Source: Penicillium oxalicum (taxonomy: Eukaryota; Ascomycota; Eurotiomycetes; Eurotiales; Aspergillaceae). Taken from it: a stretch of DNA of 64,000 nt. Position 1 is the stretch's first letter; the number at the start of each line of letters is the position of its first letter. Under the pieces are notes generated by a model. That model saw nothing but the letters and a program-made list of their open reading frames with translations, was not told where the DNA came from and did not search any database. The DNA is taken from assembly GCF_001723175.1 (NCBI RefSeq), contig NC_064652.1:2728001-2792000 (forward strand). Direction: 5' to 3'. This document shows positions 48,295 to 59,181 of this stretch, piece after piece. The position numbers and the translations under genes are program-made.

Positions 48295-48404
48295 AATTTT
48301 GGTCAAGTCCCCGAATATAATCTCTCGTCGGACAGATCTTGTCATCCTGTTTTCTTCCCCCCGAATGTGCCTGGGTGAATTCATCCACTCAGCTTGTCGC
48401 CATC

Positions 48405-51400
48405 ATGAGTAGTGCAACTGCCACCATGACCGAGCCCGACGCGGGCAAACGCAAGGCCTCCGTCGCTGGTCTGACGGGCCCGAATCGTCCGGTGAAACGC
48501 CGTGCATCAAAAGCGTGCTGCTGCTGCCGAGCTCGCAAAGTTCGCTGTGATGTGGTGGAGAATGGTTCTCCCTGCACAAATTGTCGCCTCGACCAGGTCG
48601 AGTGTGTAGTTACGGAGAGCAAACGCAGAAAGTTCGTTCCTCACCATTCAGATTATCCGAAAATCTTCCTCGGCACTGTTCCTTCTCCCACTTCCCTTCG
48701 TTCTTTGCCCCGCACCCCGTCGGCCTGAAGTCCGTCGATTAGAATCTTTCTTCTTTCCTGATGTACAATTCCCTCGACTAACATGGGCTCTGTCTCTCTT
48801 TTTCCTTTTTGTGCTGGTTTGTAGGAAGTCTCGCGTTGATATGGAAATCACCCAAACTTCCGAATCACCCGGCGAACTCTCCGAGGACAATCCCGCGGGC
48901 TCGCTGGGGCCTCTCCACGGCCTCACCGAGAGAGAACCCAATTCTCCGTCGCAGAATTCGGTCGATCATGACCATGGCCATCATATGCCTCATTTACTCT
49001 GTTCGTTCCCCCCACCCTCGTATAAGCAAAAAAAAAAAAAAATAAGCGTGGTTGGTTGCGTTCCCCTCCCCCTCAAGATGGGGTTGGCTAACAAGTTCCT
49101 TTTGTCCGGTTCACTGCAGACCAGTCGCAGGCCCATCGAATTGGCTCTGACTCTCGCTACCGCCGCCACACGATCCCCGATCCAGCAGTTCCTTCGTCCC
49201 TCTCCTTGAACCAGGCCACCCTGCAGATCCAGCAATTCCTCGACCCGAACTATGGACCATCACAATCGGCAAATGCATACCTGCCAGATTACATCCGCAG
49301 TCTGCCCTCTCGACTACAAAAAGAGGACATTGATTACTTGGCCGCCAAGGGTGCGCTCACCATTCCCGAGGTGCCCCTGCGCAACGAATTGATCAAGGCG
49401 TACATCCACTATGTGCACACGTATATGCCCTTGTTGGACTTGGAGGAGTTCTTGGAGACCATTGTGCAAAATGACGGGGTACGTCGGATCAGCCTGCTAC
49501 TTTTCCAGGCCGTCATGTTTGCCGGTATGGCCTTTGTCGACTTGAAACATCTCCAGGCAGCCGGATACCACTCCCGCAAGGTGGCCCGCAAGATCTTCTT
49601 CCAGCGTGCCCGTCTCTTGTATGATTTTGACTATGAAGTGGACCGCATCTCTCTGGTCCAGTCGCTGTTGCTCATGACCTACTGGTACGAGACCCCCGAC
49701 GATCAAAAGGACACCTGGCACTGGATGGGTGTGAGTCTTTCTCTCGCACATACCATTGGATTACATCGGGACCCGGGCAATTCCCGCATGGATGTGCGTC
49801 GCCAGCGAATGTGGAAACGCATCTGGTGGAGTACCTATACCCGGGACCGCTTGATTGCGCTGGGCATGCGACGCCCGATGCGCGTCAAGGATGACGACTG
49901 TGACGTCCCCATGCTCACGCTGGATGACTTTGAGTTTCATCAATTCTCCCCGGAAATCGTCAAGATGGTCGGCAACTCGGAAATCCTGCAGAATGTCAGC
50001 CACCAGCGGGAGTTGGCGTTGATGTTTATCGAAAAGGCCAAACTGTGCCTGTGTGTGAGTCATGTGCTCTCCGCTCAATATTCGGTGCTGAGCCACAAGT
50101 TTGGCGGGACCATGGAGACCACCATGATGCTCGTCCCAAAGAAATCGACGGCCGAGACATATGAGGTGCGACGATGTGATCAAGAGTTGGAGGACTGGCG
50201 GACCAATCTTCCCACAGAGACTCGCTACTCGCCCTCGAGGGGGGCCAAGCTCTCCGAGGCCGAGGAGGTTCTCCATTCCCATCGGGCGTTGCTCAAGATG
50301 GTCTATCTGACCACTTCCAGCGCCCTGCATCGTCCTCAGGTTCTGCCGGCCGTTCCCTATCCCTCGACGGACGCCGAGCTGCAGGAGATGTCCCGAAACA
50401 AGGTTCGCTTCGCTGCCATTGAGATCACGAGTATTGCCCAGGACCTGCACGTCCTCGATCTGACCCGCTATTATCCCACGACTGGCGTCACGGTCCTCCT
50501 TCCCGCCGTCATCATTCACCTGCTCGACATCAAGTCGACTGATCCCAGTGTGCGCATGACCAGCCTGCAGCGATTCTATCAATGCATGCGTATCCTTCAA
50601 CGCCTGCGCGAGATCTACGCCTCTGCCGATTTTGCCACCTCGTTCCTCGAAGCGGCCATCCGCAAGGCTGGCATTCAGCTGACGGTCGCACCGCAAGATG
50701 TTCATTCCTCCCGCCCGCGTCCGAACCGCACTTCCTCTGCGAACGCCGCCGCCGGCGCTTCTTCTTCTTCTGGTTCTGCGTCCGCTACCGCGTCCGCTTC
50801 AACTACCAACAACTTCATGCCCACCCTCAACGACTCTCTCGATCTCCTGACTCGCCCCAATACCCTGACTCCCCCACCCGACTCCTTGGCCCAGCAGATC
50901 CCCGATTTGACCTATCCCAAGACGGGGCCCGCACAGACCCAGACTCATGCCACGCCCGACCTGTTTGCCTCCACTCCTCCCCACTCGGACAGCAGCGAGA
51001 ATGGAAGCACCAATAATGTCAACCCCAATCATGCCGCCCACGACGCCTTTGCGATTCCCGATTTGAACGCGGAAATGAGTCTGACCCAATTAATGGACTT
51101 GGCCAACGACGCTGAAGTGACGCAAAACGACTTTGACGCCCTCATCAACTTTGACGACGCCGGTAATGATTTTCTGAACGAGCATGCCCCGCACCACTCC
51201 CCCCACAAATCCCAGGAGCAATCTGCTCCCGGCGTGGGTGCCGAAGAAAAAGCCTATGAATTTGACATGAAGGCCTTGGGTTTCGACACGGACCCCAAGG
51301 CGTTTGATTTCGCACACTTGACGAACTCGCGATCTATGGACCGAGCCCCTGGATTCTCCTCGGCCGAGGCTCATCGGACCAGTCTGACCACGGACCTGGA

Positions 51401-51431
51401 TTCCAGTCTCGGAATCGGGTTTGACGAGTGA
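48405..51431 (+). CDS. Zn2Cys6 transcription factor of the FarA/FarB (cutinase factor Ctf1) family
   Basis: FarA and FarB of A. nidulans activate fatty-acid use genes, and Ctf1 controls cutinase and lipase genes in Fusarium. Exons 48405-48631, 48825-49000 and 49120-51431 give 904 residues. The zinc cluster is Cys38, 41, 48, 57, 60 and 67 (KACCCCRARKVRCDVVENG, CTNCRLDQVEC), followed by a basic linker KRRKKSR split by intron 1. The fungal-specific factor domain spans about residues 190-600, with WHWMGVSLSLAHTIGLHRDP and RMWKRIWWSTYTRDRLIALG. A Ser/Ala-rich then acidic tail probably activates transcription. Both introns use the uncommon donor GTTCGT; intron 2 holds an A15 run. I choose the ATG at 48405 over an in-frame one 21 bases later because it is first. 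FarA or FarB cannot be separated by eye. Confidence 0.87.
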
Positions 51432-52898
51432 TGAATTCCGGTTCCGCTTCAGGTTCACGTGTCGGTGTGCGTGTACGGCCCCGGTTTCCGTTAATGGCAG
51501 TGGGGCCCCGTGGGGACTCGGGGGGAGGCGCAGATTTTCTCGTGTGGTCTCCGTGCTCCACGTTTTCCTGATTCGTGGGGGCGGGGTTGGAGAAATCGGC
51601 GAGGATGAGAATAGAAGAGAAGAAAAGGGGAACCTCCCAAAAAAAAAAGACAAATTCATCTCTCCTCTATTCCTCTCGTGTTCGCCTTGCTCCGGGTACT
51701 GTCACGTGGGCTTGTGCAGTTGGATTATTTATGAATTGTCACGGAGTTGTGCGAAAAGAAAAGAAATTTGCATTCAACGGAGCTTTGGATTCCAACTTTT
51801 GGGTACGAATTTTTTTTTATTTTGAGCGGATTATTTTTTGGGTTTACTTTTCCATTTGTTTTACTACGGTTGTCCTGGGAAAAAAATGGAGAACCAGATG
51901 TATATTTGACGAGTTTCCTTTTTATTTTATTTTTCTGATTTGTTTTTTCCCTATGTTTGTTTGTATTTGTGTTTATTTTCGCCTTTTATTGCCCTGCTCA
52001 GACAATCCTTTGACAAGATTGCCAGTTTGCGATGATCGGATGATGAGTGATATGCATCAATTTTCACCGCATACTGGGTGTCTCATTGGATCAGCAAGGC
52101 AATGGATGATGTTAAGAGGTCCAAATGGATTATGGATTTGACATTGGGATGGATTAATGAAGACATCATGTACATAATGGAATGGAAGAGTGATTACCAG
52201 CCTGATAAAATCTTGATTTGTCTCCAAAAATTACAAGTCCCGAATCGGTCGCGTATGATATAAATGCCCATGTCAGATGAACATCAAAGTACCAGTAGTA
52301 CCTACCCAAGCGATGTCTATTGATAAATCACATTGAAATACCACTCGCAATAATCCGGCCACTACAGTAGGCGCGCATCTAAAGCCCGTTCCCTACCTAC
52401 CTACCTAGATCTATCTATCAATCCACACCTACACCCCTTACCAAATCAATCAACCCGCCTAGATTTAAACCTCCCCTCCAAAATAAACCAACAACCCATC
52501 TTCTCTCCCGAAACTACTTGCTCTAGATGAGAATCCTCGCAGTAGGATCCAGCTGGATAGAACCTTGATATTGCAAGTCCCCCATACATCCCTCTAACCT
52601 CCCATTTTAATCACCCACCTACGTACAGTCTCGAGTCGAGACTCGCTTGTCTTGGGAATTTGGGAAGTAAATGTACAGAATATCGCAAAGGGTTAGACCA
52701 TTTACAAGATAGATGCGGATATTCTGTAATAGGTTTGTCAGCCTGTTCAATGGAAAGACAGGCTTCAACGGATTACAATAGCAAAATTCCCGAGCCAGGC
52801 ATTCCAAAATGAGGGTCCAGCGAGAGACTGGAGAGATACAGAATTATCACTGAGCCACACATATCCAACTACTTGCGCTTTGACCGGGCACATCTTCG
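51432..52898. other. Intergenic between convergent genes
   Basis: 1.5 kb, T-rich just after the regulator gene, with CCTACCTACCTAC-type units near 52395-52410. No gene seen. Confidence 0.55.
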
Positions 52899-54323
52899 TC
52901 AGGTGGTGAAGGAGGAGGAGGAGGTTGAGCTTAGACGGGTCTTTCGGAGTGAAGATGACATTTTGGCAATTTTATCCTCGATGGAATCTTCGGATTTCAA
53001 GTTTTGGACCCTCGAACTGCCTCGACGATTCTTTGATGGAGTCGGGGACGGGCTCAGCTGGGTATCGTTTGATATCCGTCCAGTCTCGTCAGAAGTCTCG
53101 CCGCTGGGAGTGCCAAAACTGGCGCTTGATGACGATTTGGTCAGATCCAACGCTGGAGGGGAGTCGCCTGAGAGCCGCTGCGTCGAGCCCTGAGCTTTGG
53201 GGGTAGTAGACTTGGGGGTTTTGTTGATTTTCTTGTGGAACAATGAAGCTGGTTTGCGATCAAAATAGGCTTTCACTCCGGCAAGCGGAATTTGATCAAT
53301 CATGTCTCCTCTGAGCTTTGAAGAGTTTTTATCATACGGATTCTCGGCGAAGAATTTCACCCATGCCTTTACCCTTTCGTGGAGGATCCCCCCATCTGTT
53401 TTCAGCAATTCTTGGTGGCGGGTATCACCGCATCCACATGGGTTCTTCAACATGTGATGTTCGTTTCGGAACTCTGCCAGCAGAACCTTTTCAACCCGTT
53501 GGGCATTTTGTATCGGTGCCCGGAAAATCTCTTGATATTCTCCATAACACTTCTTGTGATCTTTGTATCGAGTCGTACGGGGGTCCTCGTTTTCGGTGCA
53601 TCCCACCTTGTACATTCCTTCCCCCAGAATGGGTAAACCGATGACATAAATCCAGCCAAGTTTCTTGGCCTTTTCTTGGAGGGGTTTCCCGAGAACCGCT
53701 GCTACCCAAGTGGAGACTTGATCAAGTTCCAGAAGATTGGTGCACGGGACGCATTCGATTGGCAATGAATCCATATCAAAGGTGCTGTTTGGACTGCCAA
53801 GAGCTGAGCTGGCAACCGTGATCGCATCCTCGTCAAGCTCGACAGAGCTAGACTCTGACAATTCATGGTCACTGGGAACCAATTCAATTGTTTTCAGAAC
53901 AACTTCATCCTTGTCTCGTTCACAAGGGCTCGAATTTGCATCGTCTGTAAAAACTAGACGTGCAAGACGGCCGGTCCTTTCTAGATTGTGCGTCACATCT
54001 GCTGCAGGTCTGTCGCGCTTCCACTCTTCATGCCATTGCAGGAGTGCCGATGCCACAAGCTTGCCATGGCTACTGCATAGCCGACTTTTGGCCAAGCTGT
54101 GGAGCGTCTGTAGAAAATCAGGACTCTGAATCCCAGATTCAGATGTTTCAGCCAAGACGCTCGAGCAAATCCGTAGGGCTTCCTTGTGGCTCGTTTCAGC
54201 CAATTTCTTTCGACAAAATCGGGTCCCCTCGACAAGGTAGACGCAACTTTTCATTACCAGAGCGCCATCTTTCCTTTCAATCACGACTTGTAAAGGAAGA
54301 AATCTTGGTGATGGAGTCTCCAT
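52899..54323 (-). CDS. T5orf172 (GIY-YIG-like) domain protein
   Basis: A single-exon protein of 474 residues. Residues 222-310 match the T5orf172/DUF1766 domain, a relative of GIY-YIG nucleases first seen in phage T5: GWIYVIGL (the GIY-like strand) and GMYKVGCTENEDPRTTRYKD (the YIG-like strand with Arg). These are followed by IFRAPIQNAQRVEKVLLAEF, with the helix Glu expected in the active site, and a Cys/His end, NPCGCGDTRHQELLKT. The N-terminal 200 residues are helical with Cys scattered. The C-terminal 130 are disordered and Ser/Thr-rich with SPSPTPSK. Nuclease activity is not shown for most eukaryotic members, so the role is open. Divergent from a tentative small gene at 54715. Confidence 0.85.
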   Translation of the reverse strand: METPSPRFLPLQVVIERKDGALVMKSCVYLVEGTRFCRKKLAETSHKEALRICSSVLAETSESGIQSPDFLQTLHSLAKSRLCSSHGKLVASALLQWHEEWKRDRPAADVTHNLERTGRLARLVFTDDANSSPCERDKDEVVLKTIELVPSDHELSESSSVELDEDAITVASSALGSPNSTFDMDSLPIECVPCTNLLELDQVSTWVAAVLGKPLQEKAKKLGWIYVIGLPILGEGMYKVGCTENEDPRTTRYKDHKKCYGEYQEIFRAPIQNAQRVEKVLLAEFRNEHHMLKNPCGCGDTRHQELLKTDGGILHERVKAWVKFFAENPYDKNSSKLRGDMIDQIPLAGVKAYFDRKPASLFHKKINKTPKSTTPKAQGSTQRLSGDSPPALDLTKSSSSASFGTPSGETSDETGRISNDTQLSPSPTPSKNRRGSSRVQNLKSEDSIEDKIAKMSSSLRKTRLSSTSSSSFTT

Positions 54324-54714
54324 GTTTCAAAATCAGTCTGTGTTGTGTCTTGGGTCGAGCGAATCAATCTCAAGTTTGTCTGCGTAGTAAAACAACTGGC
54401 CACACGGCACCATATGATGAGACAATTGCTTTTGTTCACCGAATCGTCAAGAAGACTTCGAGAATATGATGAACTCTTGGTGATTTTGCCATCCCCTTGC
54501 CATTTATAAGTGTCTCCATCCCCCAGCTCGCTACCAGGTTGGGGTGGAGGATTGGTCGAAAGTACGGCCCCCCTCTTTTCCACAGACCCAGCGCTGCTGA
54601 TACCCTGCTCCGATAAGAGGGGTTGAACACGAGGCCCATGTAGTGTTGCTTCTGCTGCCTTCAACAAGGATCTTTCCAGCTTCAGCTTGGGGAGCCTTGA
54701 CTCGAAAATGGATT

Positions 54715-55411
54715 ATGGCTAGCCTGAGGTGTGTGGATGGCGCATCTTGGGGGTTCCTGGTTCGTCGTAATCCAACCGCGCAGGATGCCGTGTGCATGAT
54801 GCGCATCGCGACATTGGCTCACGCCGACGAGGCGAAGCGCGCTAAGTTGGTTGAACTGGAGCTAGCTGGGAGATTGCATATCTTTGACCAGGATTTCAAA
54901 TCTGCCTTGCCGTCTAGAGGCTGGGAGGTCAATCTACTTGGTAAGTGATTGTTCCCAGTCCAAGTCAACACTAGATGATATAGCGTATAGCTCGCATGGC
55001 AGAGCTACTGCCGATCCAGAGAAAGATGACCGGGGGTTGGTCCTGTAGAGCGCTGTTCTGGCACGAAGCGCCGGGAAGAAATAGGTGAGTAGCGCAAAGC
55101 AAGTGGGAAACGCCGGGCATTGGCATGGGTTGGTGAAGCTTTCCCCCTCTCCGAATATTTTTATGGTTCTCTGTTGGAGGTCTGGCAGTCATGTGATAGT
55201 CTAAAGATTCATCTTTCTTCTCGTGAGTCTTTCCTTTTTCTCCCTTCCTTTTCCTTTTCTCTCCATCTTCTTTTCCCATGAATCCTTCTTGCTTCTTCAC
55301 AGATCACCAATTAAGCTGGTCTACTCTCTCTTACTCCCCTGCGTAGCCATGAATTCTTACAGACGAAACGCTCATATTATAACCAGCGTGGCAAAATCTG
55401 GACTCTCCTAA
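54715..55411 (+). CDS. Tentative small spliced gene, product unknown
   Basis: Not recognised. The frame from ATG 54715 looks coding (DEAKRAKLVELELAGRLHIF, DQDFKSALPSRGWEVNLL) and runs into a good donor GTAAGT at 54941. Splicing to TAG at 54989-54990 continues in frame as ARMAELLPIQRKMTGGWSC and RALFWHEAPGRN. That exon runs into a GTGAGT donor at 55085, and a CAG acceptor at 55300-55302 permits a last exon ending at 55411. The total would be about 145 residues. In-frame splicing at two strong donors argues for a gene; lack of a known domain, the short length and the uncertain 5' end argue against. A further 5' exon is possible. Confidence 0.35.
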
Positions 55412-58400
55412 ATAGTAAGACATTTATATCGCCTCTGCGGCAATCTCTTCATTTTCTCCCTAGCATTTTTGATGCGCTTTATTGTCTGAGTCAAGTCTCA
55501 CGTAGATCTTCATTCCCAGGATATCCCATTTTGTATCTTTTTTTCTTTTGAAAGATAGGTCCAGCTAGAACAACAATCAAGTCGAGTATCTCCGGCTTCG
55601 CCTCAACTGTAGCGGGCCTGCTGAGCTCTGTTCATCACGTGAATAGTGATGTTTTCGGATTTGTGAGGGTGATTGCGCCAGATTGACCGTATCCCAGTTG
55701 ATTCTTGACCCATTGAACCCGCTCTGTTGTGACTAGAGAGCTCTGAAGTTGTAATTGGGGTCACATCCTCCAGGTAGCCACTCTCATTAGTGTTCTACTC
55801 GCTACATGCATTTGCAAGCCGCGTATATGTTGTATGGCACTCCCAGGTTAGCTATGTACCCTCTGGTCAGTGCTAAGTAATTCAAACTTAATTCTCGATG
55901 CGCAGGATATATAACTTTCGATCGGTAGGGCTTACAGTATAGTATCGTTGCGATTTTCGAGTTAGTTTTGAGCTTTGGTAGCCCGGTCACCTTTCTACAA
56001 AACAAAAACAATACGTTTGTTGGTTGTAAAAATAGAAAATATGTTCAGCCCACTTTCCCGTCTTGCTATACCTTGGGATAAGCTGTCTGGCAGATGGTGT
56101 GGTGACACACTGCAAGGTTAATATCTTATATGAGATGCAATACGCTGAGAAAAGTAGCTGAGCCAGAAATACAAGCTTATTGACGGCAAGAGTCTTGAAT
56201 AATGCTAAAGTCAGAGCATCACCTGGTTTGTATGTTGAATTGGCTGAGGTTGAACCGGCTCGAAAACATCATTTGCACCTCGATCTTATCTACCTAGTTC
56301 AGGAGGTGAATAAGCAGCGTGACGCCCTGTTGTTCACAAATCGAAAAGAAAACTCTTGTTACCGCGACAGTTCAGCTTTGACGGAACTTGGATTTAACTT
56401 ACTGCTGTGTGACTTGAGACATCGCATTTGTTCCTAAAATGATCAATACTGTGCCGAGCAAATACCTGCCTATCTGGTATTCAGCTTATGGTTCGGGCGG
56501 TGTTTTAGATGTGGTGACTAGCGATCGGCGTCTCGCAGAACCGGCCCACTAGATAGTGTCATATCTCGAGTCTTTGGACTGGAACTCCTTTAGTTGGCGC
56601 TAATGTAGGCGGAACACGTGGGAAATATTGAGGCTCCGCTCCGTTGAACTGCCGGAGACTAACGAGATGAAGGCTTTTTTTTCAAAAAAAAAAATATTAA
56701 GGCATGGTGTATAAAGATACTCCATTACAGCTCCAGAGCTGGAACTATCTGTCATTCATCACTGAGCTTGTCTTATCATTGCAGTAAACTACCTCGTGTA
56801 TCATATGTATTCAATTTACTTGCACGCTCGGTACCCATTCATTCATCGGTCTGCCTGTCTTGCCATGCGTATCATTTCTCGACAAAGACGCCAGTATATC
56901 TTCACATACTCAGGTCTTTTTGCTCGCCCGGCCGAGGCAAACCAAAGAATTTCTCTCCAAGGTCAGGAAGTATTCCGACGCGCGCTTTGAAACACTCGTG
57001 CTGAAAGCCAGGACACTAGAACAGAAAGAGTCCCGGATCAACCACACAAGTCGGCCAGGTTGGAAAAGCCCGCAAATCAAGATTTGGGAATACTGGGACC
57101 TTGGGAACAGTGTCAATTCTTCAACTAGTTCACTTGGAGAGGACATATTTATGATTGTACCGATACCACGGGATGGGGAAAAAAAACTTGCCTCTGCCCA
57201 CCACCAGCAGACTCAGTTTCCACTCTTCTTCGGTCTTCCAATTAATCAGTAAGGTTACTGACATCGGTGGTGAGGATTAGGTACGGCTCGTGGGGCCAAA
57301 GTGTCAACTGTCAACCTGCCAAGTACGTGCCCGTCCAACGACCTTCTGGAGAAGTTCAAGTTCTCACCAACACCGCAGCTCATTATGGCTTTCTCCGCAA
57401 TGCAAGAATGTTTACTTTCTTGAGAGACAGGCCAATATCGCATGGCTCTCGGCCAAGTTGCGATATCCGCTTGAATGATGAATCTACGAGTGACTACCAG
57501 ATGTGGATCAGACACTTGATTTCAGGGTCCAGTACACGTTCTGCTTTTAAATCCATGCAGAGTCTTGATAAGCCTACGAACACCCTGAGAAGTCAGCCGC
57601 ACAACGTTTTACTTGGAGAAAAGCGCCATGAATTGATGACTTTAAACTCCTCGCGGGTAAATTGATTGTGCATGGCGAATGCAGGCTGAGAAGCCCAAAA
57701 TGAGGAATGATGCGAGAAACTCGGTGGAAGCTTGAACCCCGCATTTGATGGGATCTTTTCATTTGCAAGATTCATCCTGCCAAGTTTTCTTGTGAGAAAA
57801 AGAAAGGCAGAGGCAAGACTAGCGGCTCGGGGCTAAAACGGGAGACCGGCCTCGATCTACCTACCCCATTCAAGCTGCACAGTGACATCTTCTCGACTCG
57901 CACCCTTGGAGGCTAACATGACCTACGCAGAATTTAATCGGCATTGTTTTTAGGCAGCAAAGCGAGTTCAACTGGGTCGCTCTGAATGCTCGCGTGCCAT
58001 CCATGATCGCTTGATACCTAATAAGGAATCTGTTTAATGATATCGATGGCTTGTTCTGCCTTCTCCTCGATCCATTCAAATAGGTCGTAGCCACCAGCAT
58101 TGGGGTGAGAGAATCGGAAAGCAACTCAAGGGTTCGGGTGGGCCATTTGTGTGGCTCTCGGTTGGAGAGTAGATAAAGCGATGTCTGTGCAGAGGCGGTG
58201 TTGATTGTCGTCCAGCAATGATCAGCAATGATGGCATTATCGCATGACCATCGAAGATATCGCGTCGCACGGATTTATTTTCCTCTCTCTCTCCTTTTTC
58301 TTCCATCCTCCGAGACCCTGTCCACCTCGGGGATTCCACCCTGATGATTGGTTTTCAAGGGTCCAATATCTTAGCGCGTGCCGATCATTGCCTCCCTCAT

Positions 58401-58992
58401 TCACTGCCCCCAAATCTCGTTATCAGGACCGATTCGCATGGTTAGTCATCGCCTCATCGCCCGGCAGGTTGTCGGTTCTCAGACTCGCCCGACTTTCACC
58501 ATTGGGGAAAGACCAAAGCAAGGAGAAGGGTCCCCCTGCGCTATCATGCAAGCCTTGGTGGAGGGCCTTGCCGAGCCTCTGCCCGGTTGGCTGACTCTTG
58601 GCTGAGTTTTGGCTGTGGCGGACATGGTGGTCGTCTTCTTCCGAGGCGAACAGACTGGTGGAGCTTTGGAATCTCGCCATCGCATCCACCGATTCGAGCG
58701 ATACCACCCTTCCCCGGAGCTCCTGCGGAGATGGCTGCAGAGAGGATCCACGAGCGGTGCAGCCGCGTCTATGACTGGCGGCTCTCGCTGAGGGGCACCG
58801 TCTTGGCTCTCTCTTGGTCCGCTTGCCTTTAATCCTGGAGAGGAAGTTGGGTTGGAATTGAGTCACAGCAATGACGATGCTCGCACAAATTTCCATCCGG
58901 ATCGTGCTGGACTATCCGGATCATATCCAATTTGGAGTAATCTCGCTGGTCGATCGTACAGTAGAGGTGTCTTGGCGCAATAAACAACTCAT

Positions 58993-59008
58993 CCTCACCT
59001 CGGTGAGG
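58993..59008. promoter_or_regulatory. Perfect 16-bp inverted repeat upstream of the carboxypeptidase gene
   Basis: The arms CCTCACC and GGTGAGG flank a 2-base centre, 174 bases before the ATG at 59182, and the centre contains CCTCGG. A site for a dimeric regulator is plausible; the regulator is unknown. Confidence 0.35.
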
Positions 59009-59053
59009 GGGAGGTTAGGCAAGATCTCCGCAGCCTCGAGTCGTGAGTGTTAG

Positions 59054-59060
59054 TATTTAA
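59054..59060 (+). promoter_or_regulatory. TATA-like element
   Basis: TATTTAA lies 122 bases before the carboxypeptidase start codon. Confidence 0.35.
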
Positions 59061-59181
59061 GGGCCCCCGGATGCGTGCGCTCGGTCTGAGTTGAGGTTGT
59101 TTACGTCTTCTCGTCGAGGCCGCTTCTTTTTTTTGTTCTTTTCTTTCTGTAGCCGGCAAGGTCGTGAAGAGAGTTCCAGTC

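Larger units (their letters stand above)
39142..48404. other. 9.3-kb gene-poor stretch
   Basis: No ORF here has convincing coding character. The largest, 47482-48378, is proline/serine-rich leader sequence. Contents: A/T-rich intergenic sequence to about 44.5 kb, a 26-bp near-palindrome at 44311-44336, CCGAGG/CCTCGG hexamers from 44884 on, an AG/TG microsatellite at 45372-45409, G16 at 47444-47459, and a C/T-rich region to 48400. The last part is likely promoter and long leader of the zinc-cluster regulator. Confidence 0.5.
55412..59181. other. Intergenic stretch with at most a decayed coding remnant
   Basis: 3.8 kb. Coding-like but broken frames lie at about 56860-57480 (see findings). The last 200 bases hold a 16-base inverted repeat and a TATA-like site of the carboxypeptidase promoter. 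Nothing else is supported. Confidence 0.45.

Noticed and set aside
47482..48378. 298-codon plus-strand ORF before the zinc-cluster regulator
   Set aside because: Ends in C/T-repeat translation (Ser/Pro/Leu runs), lacks any domain, and lies where the regulator's leader should be; open by composition.
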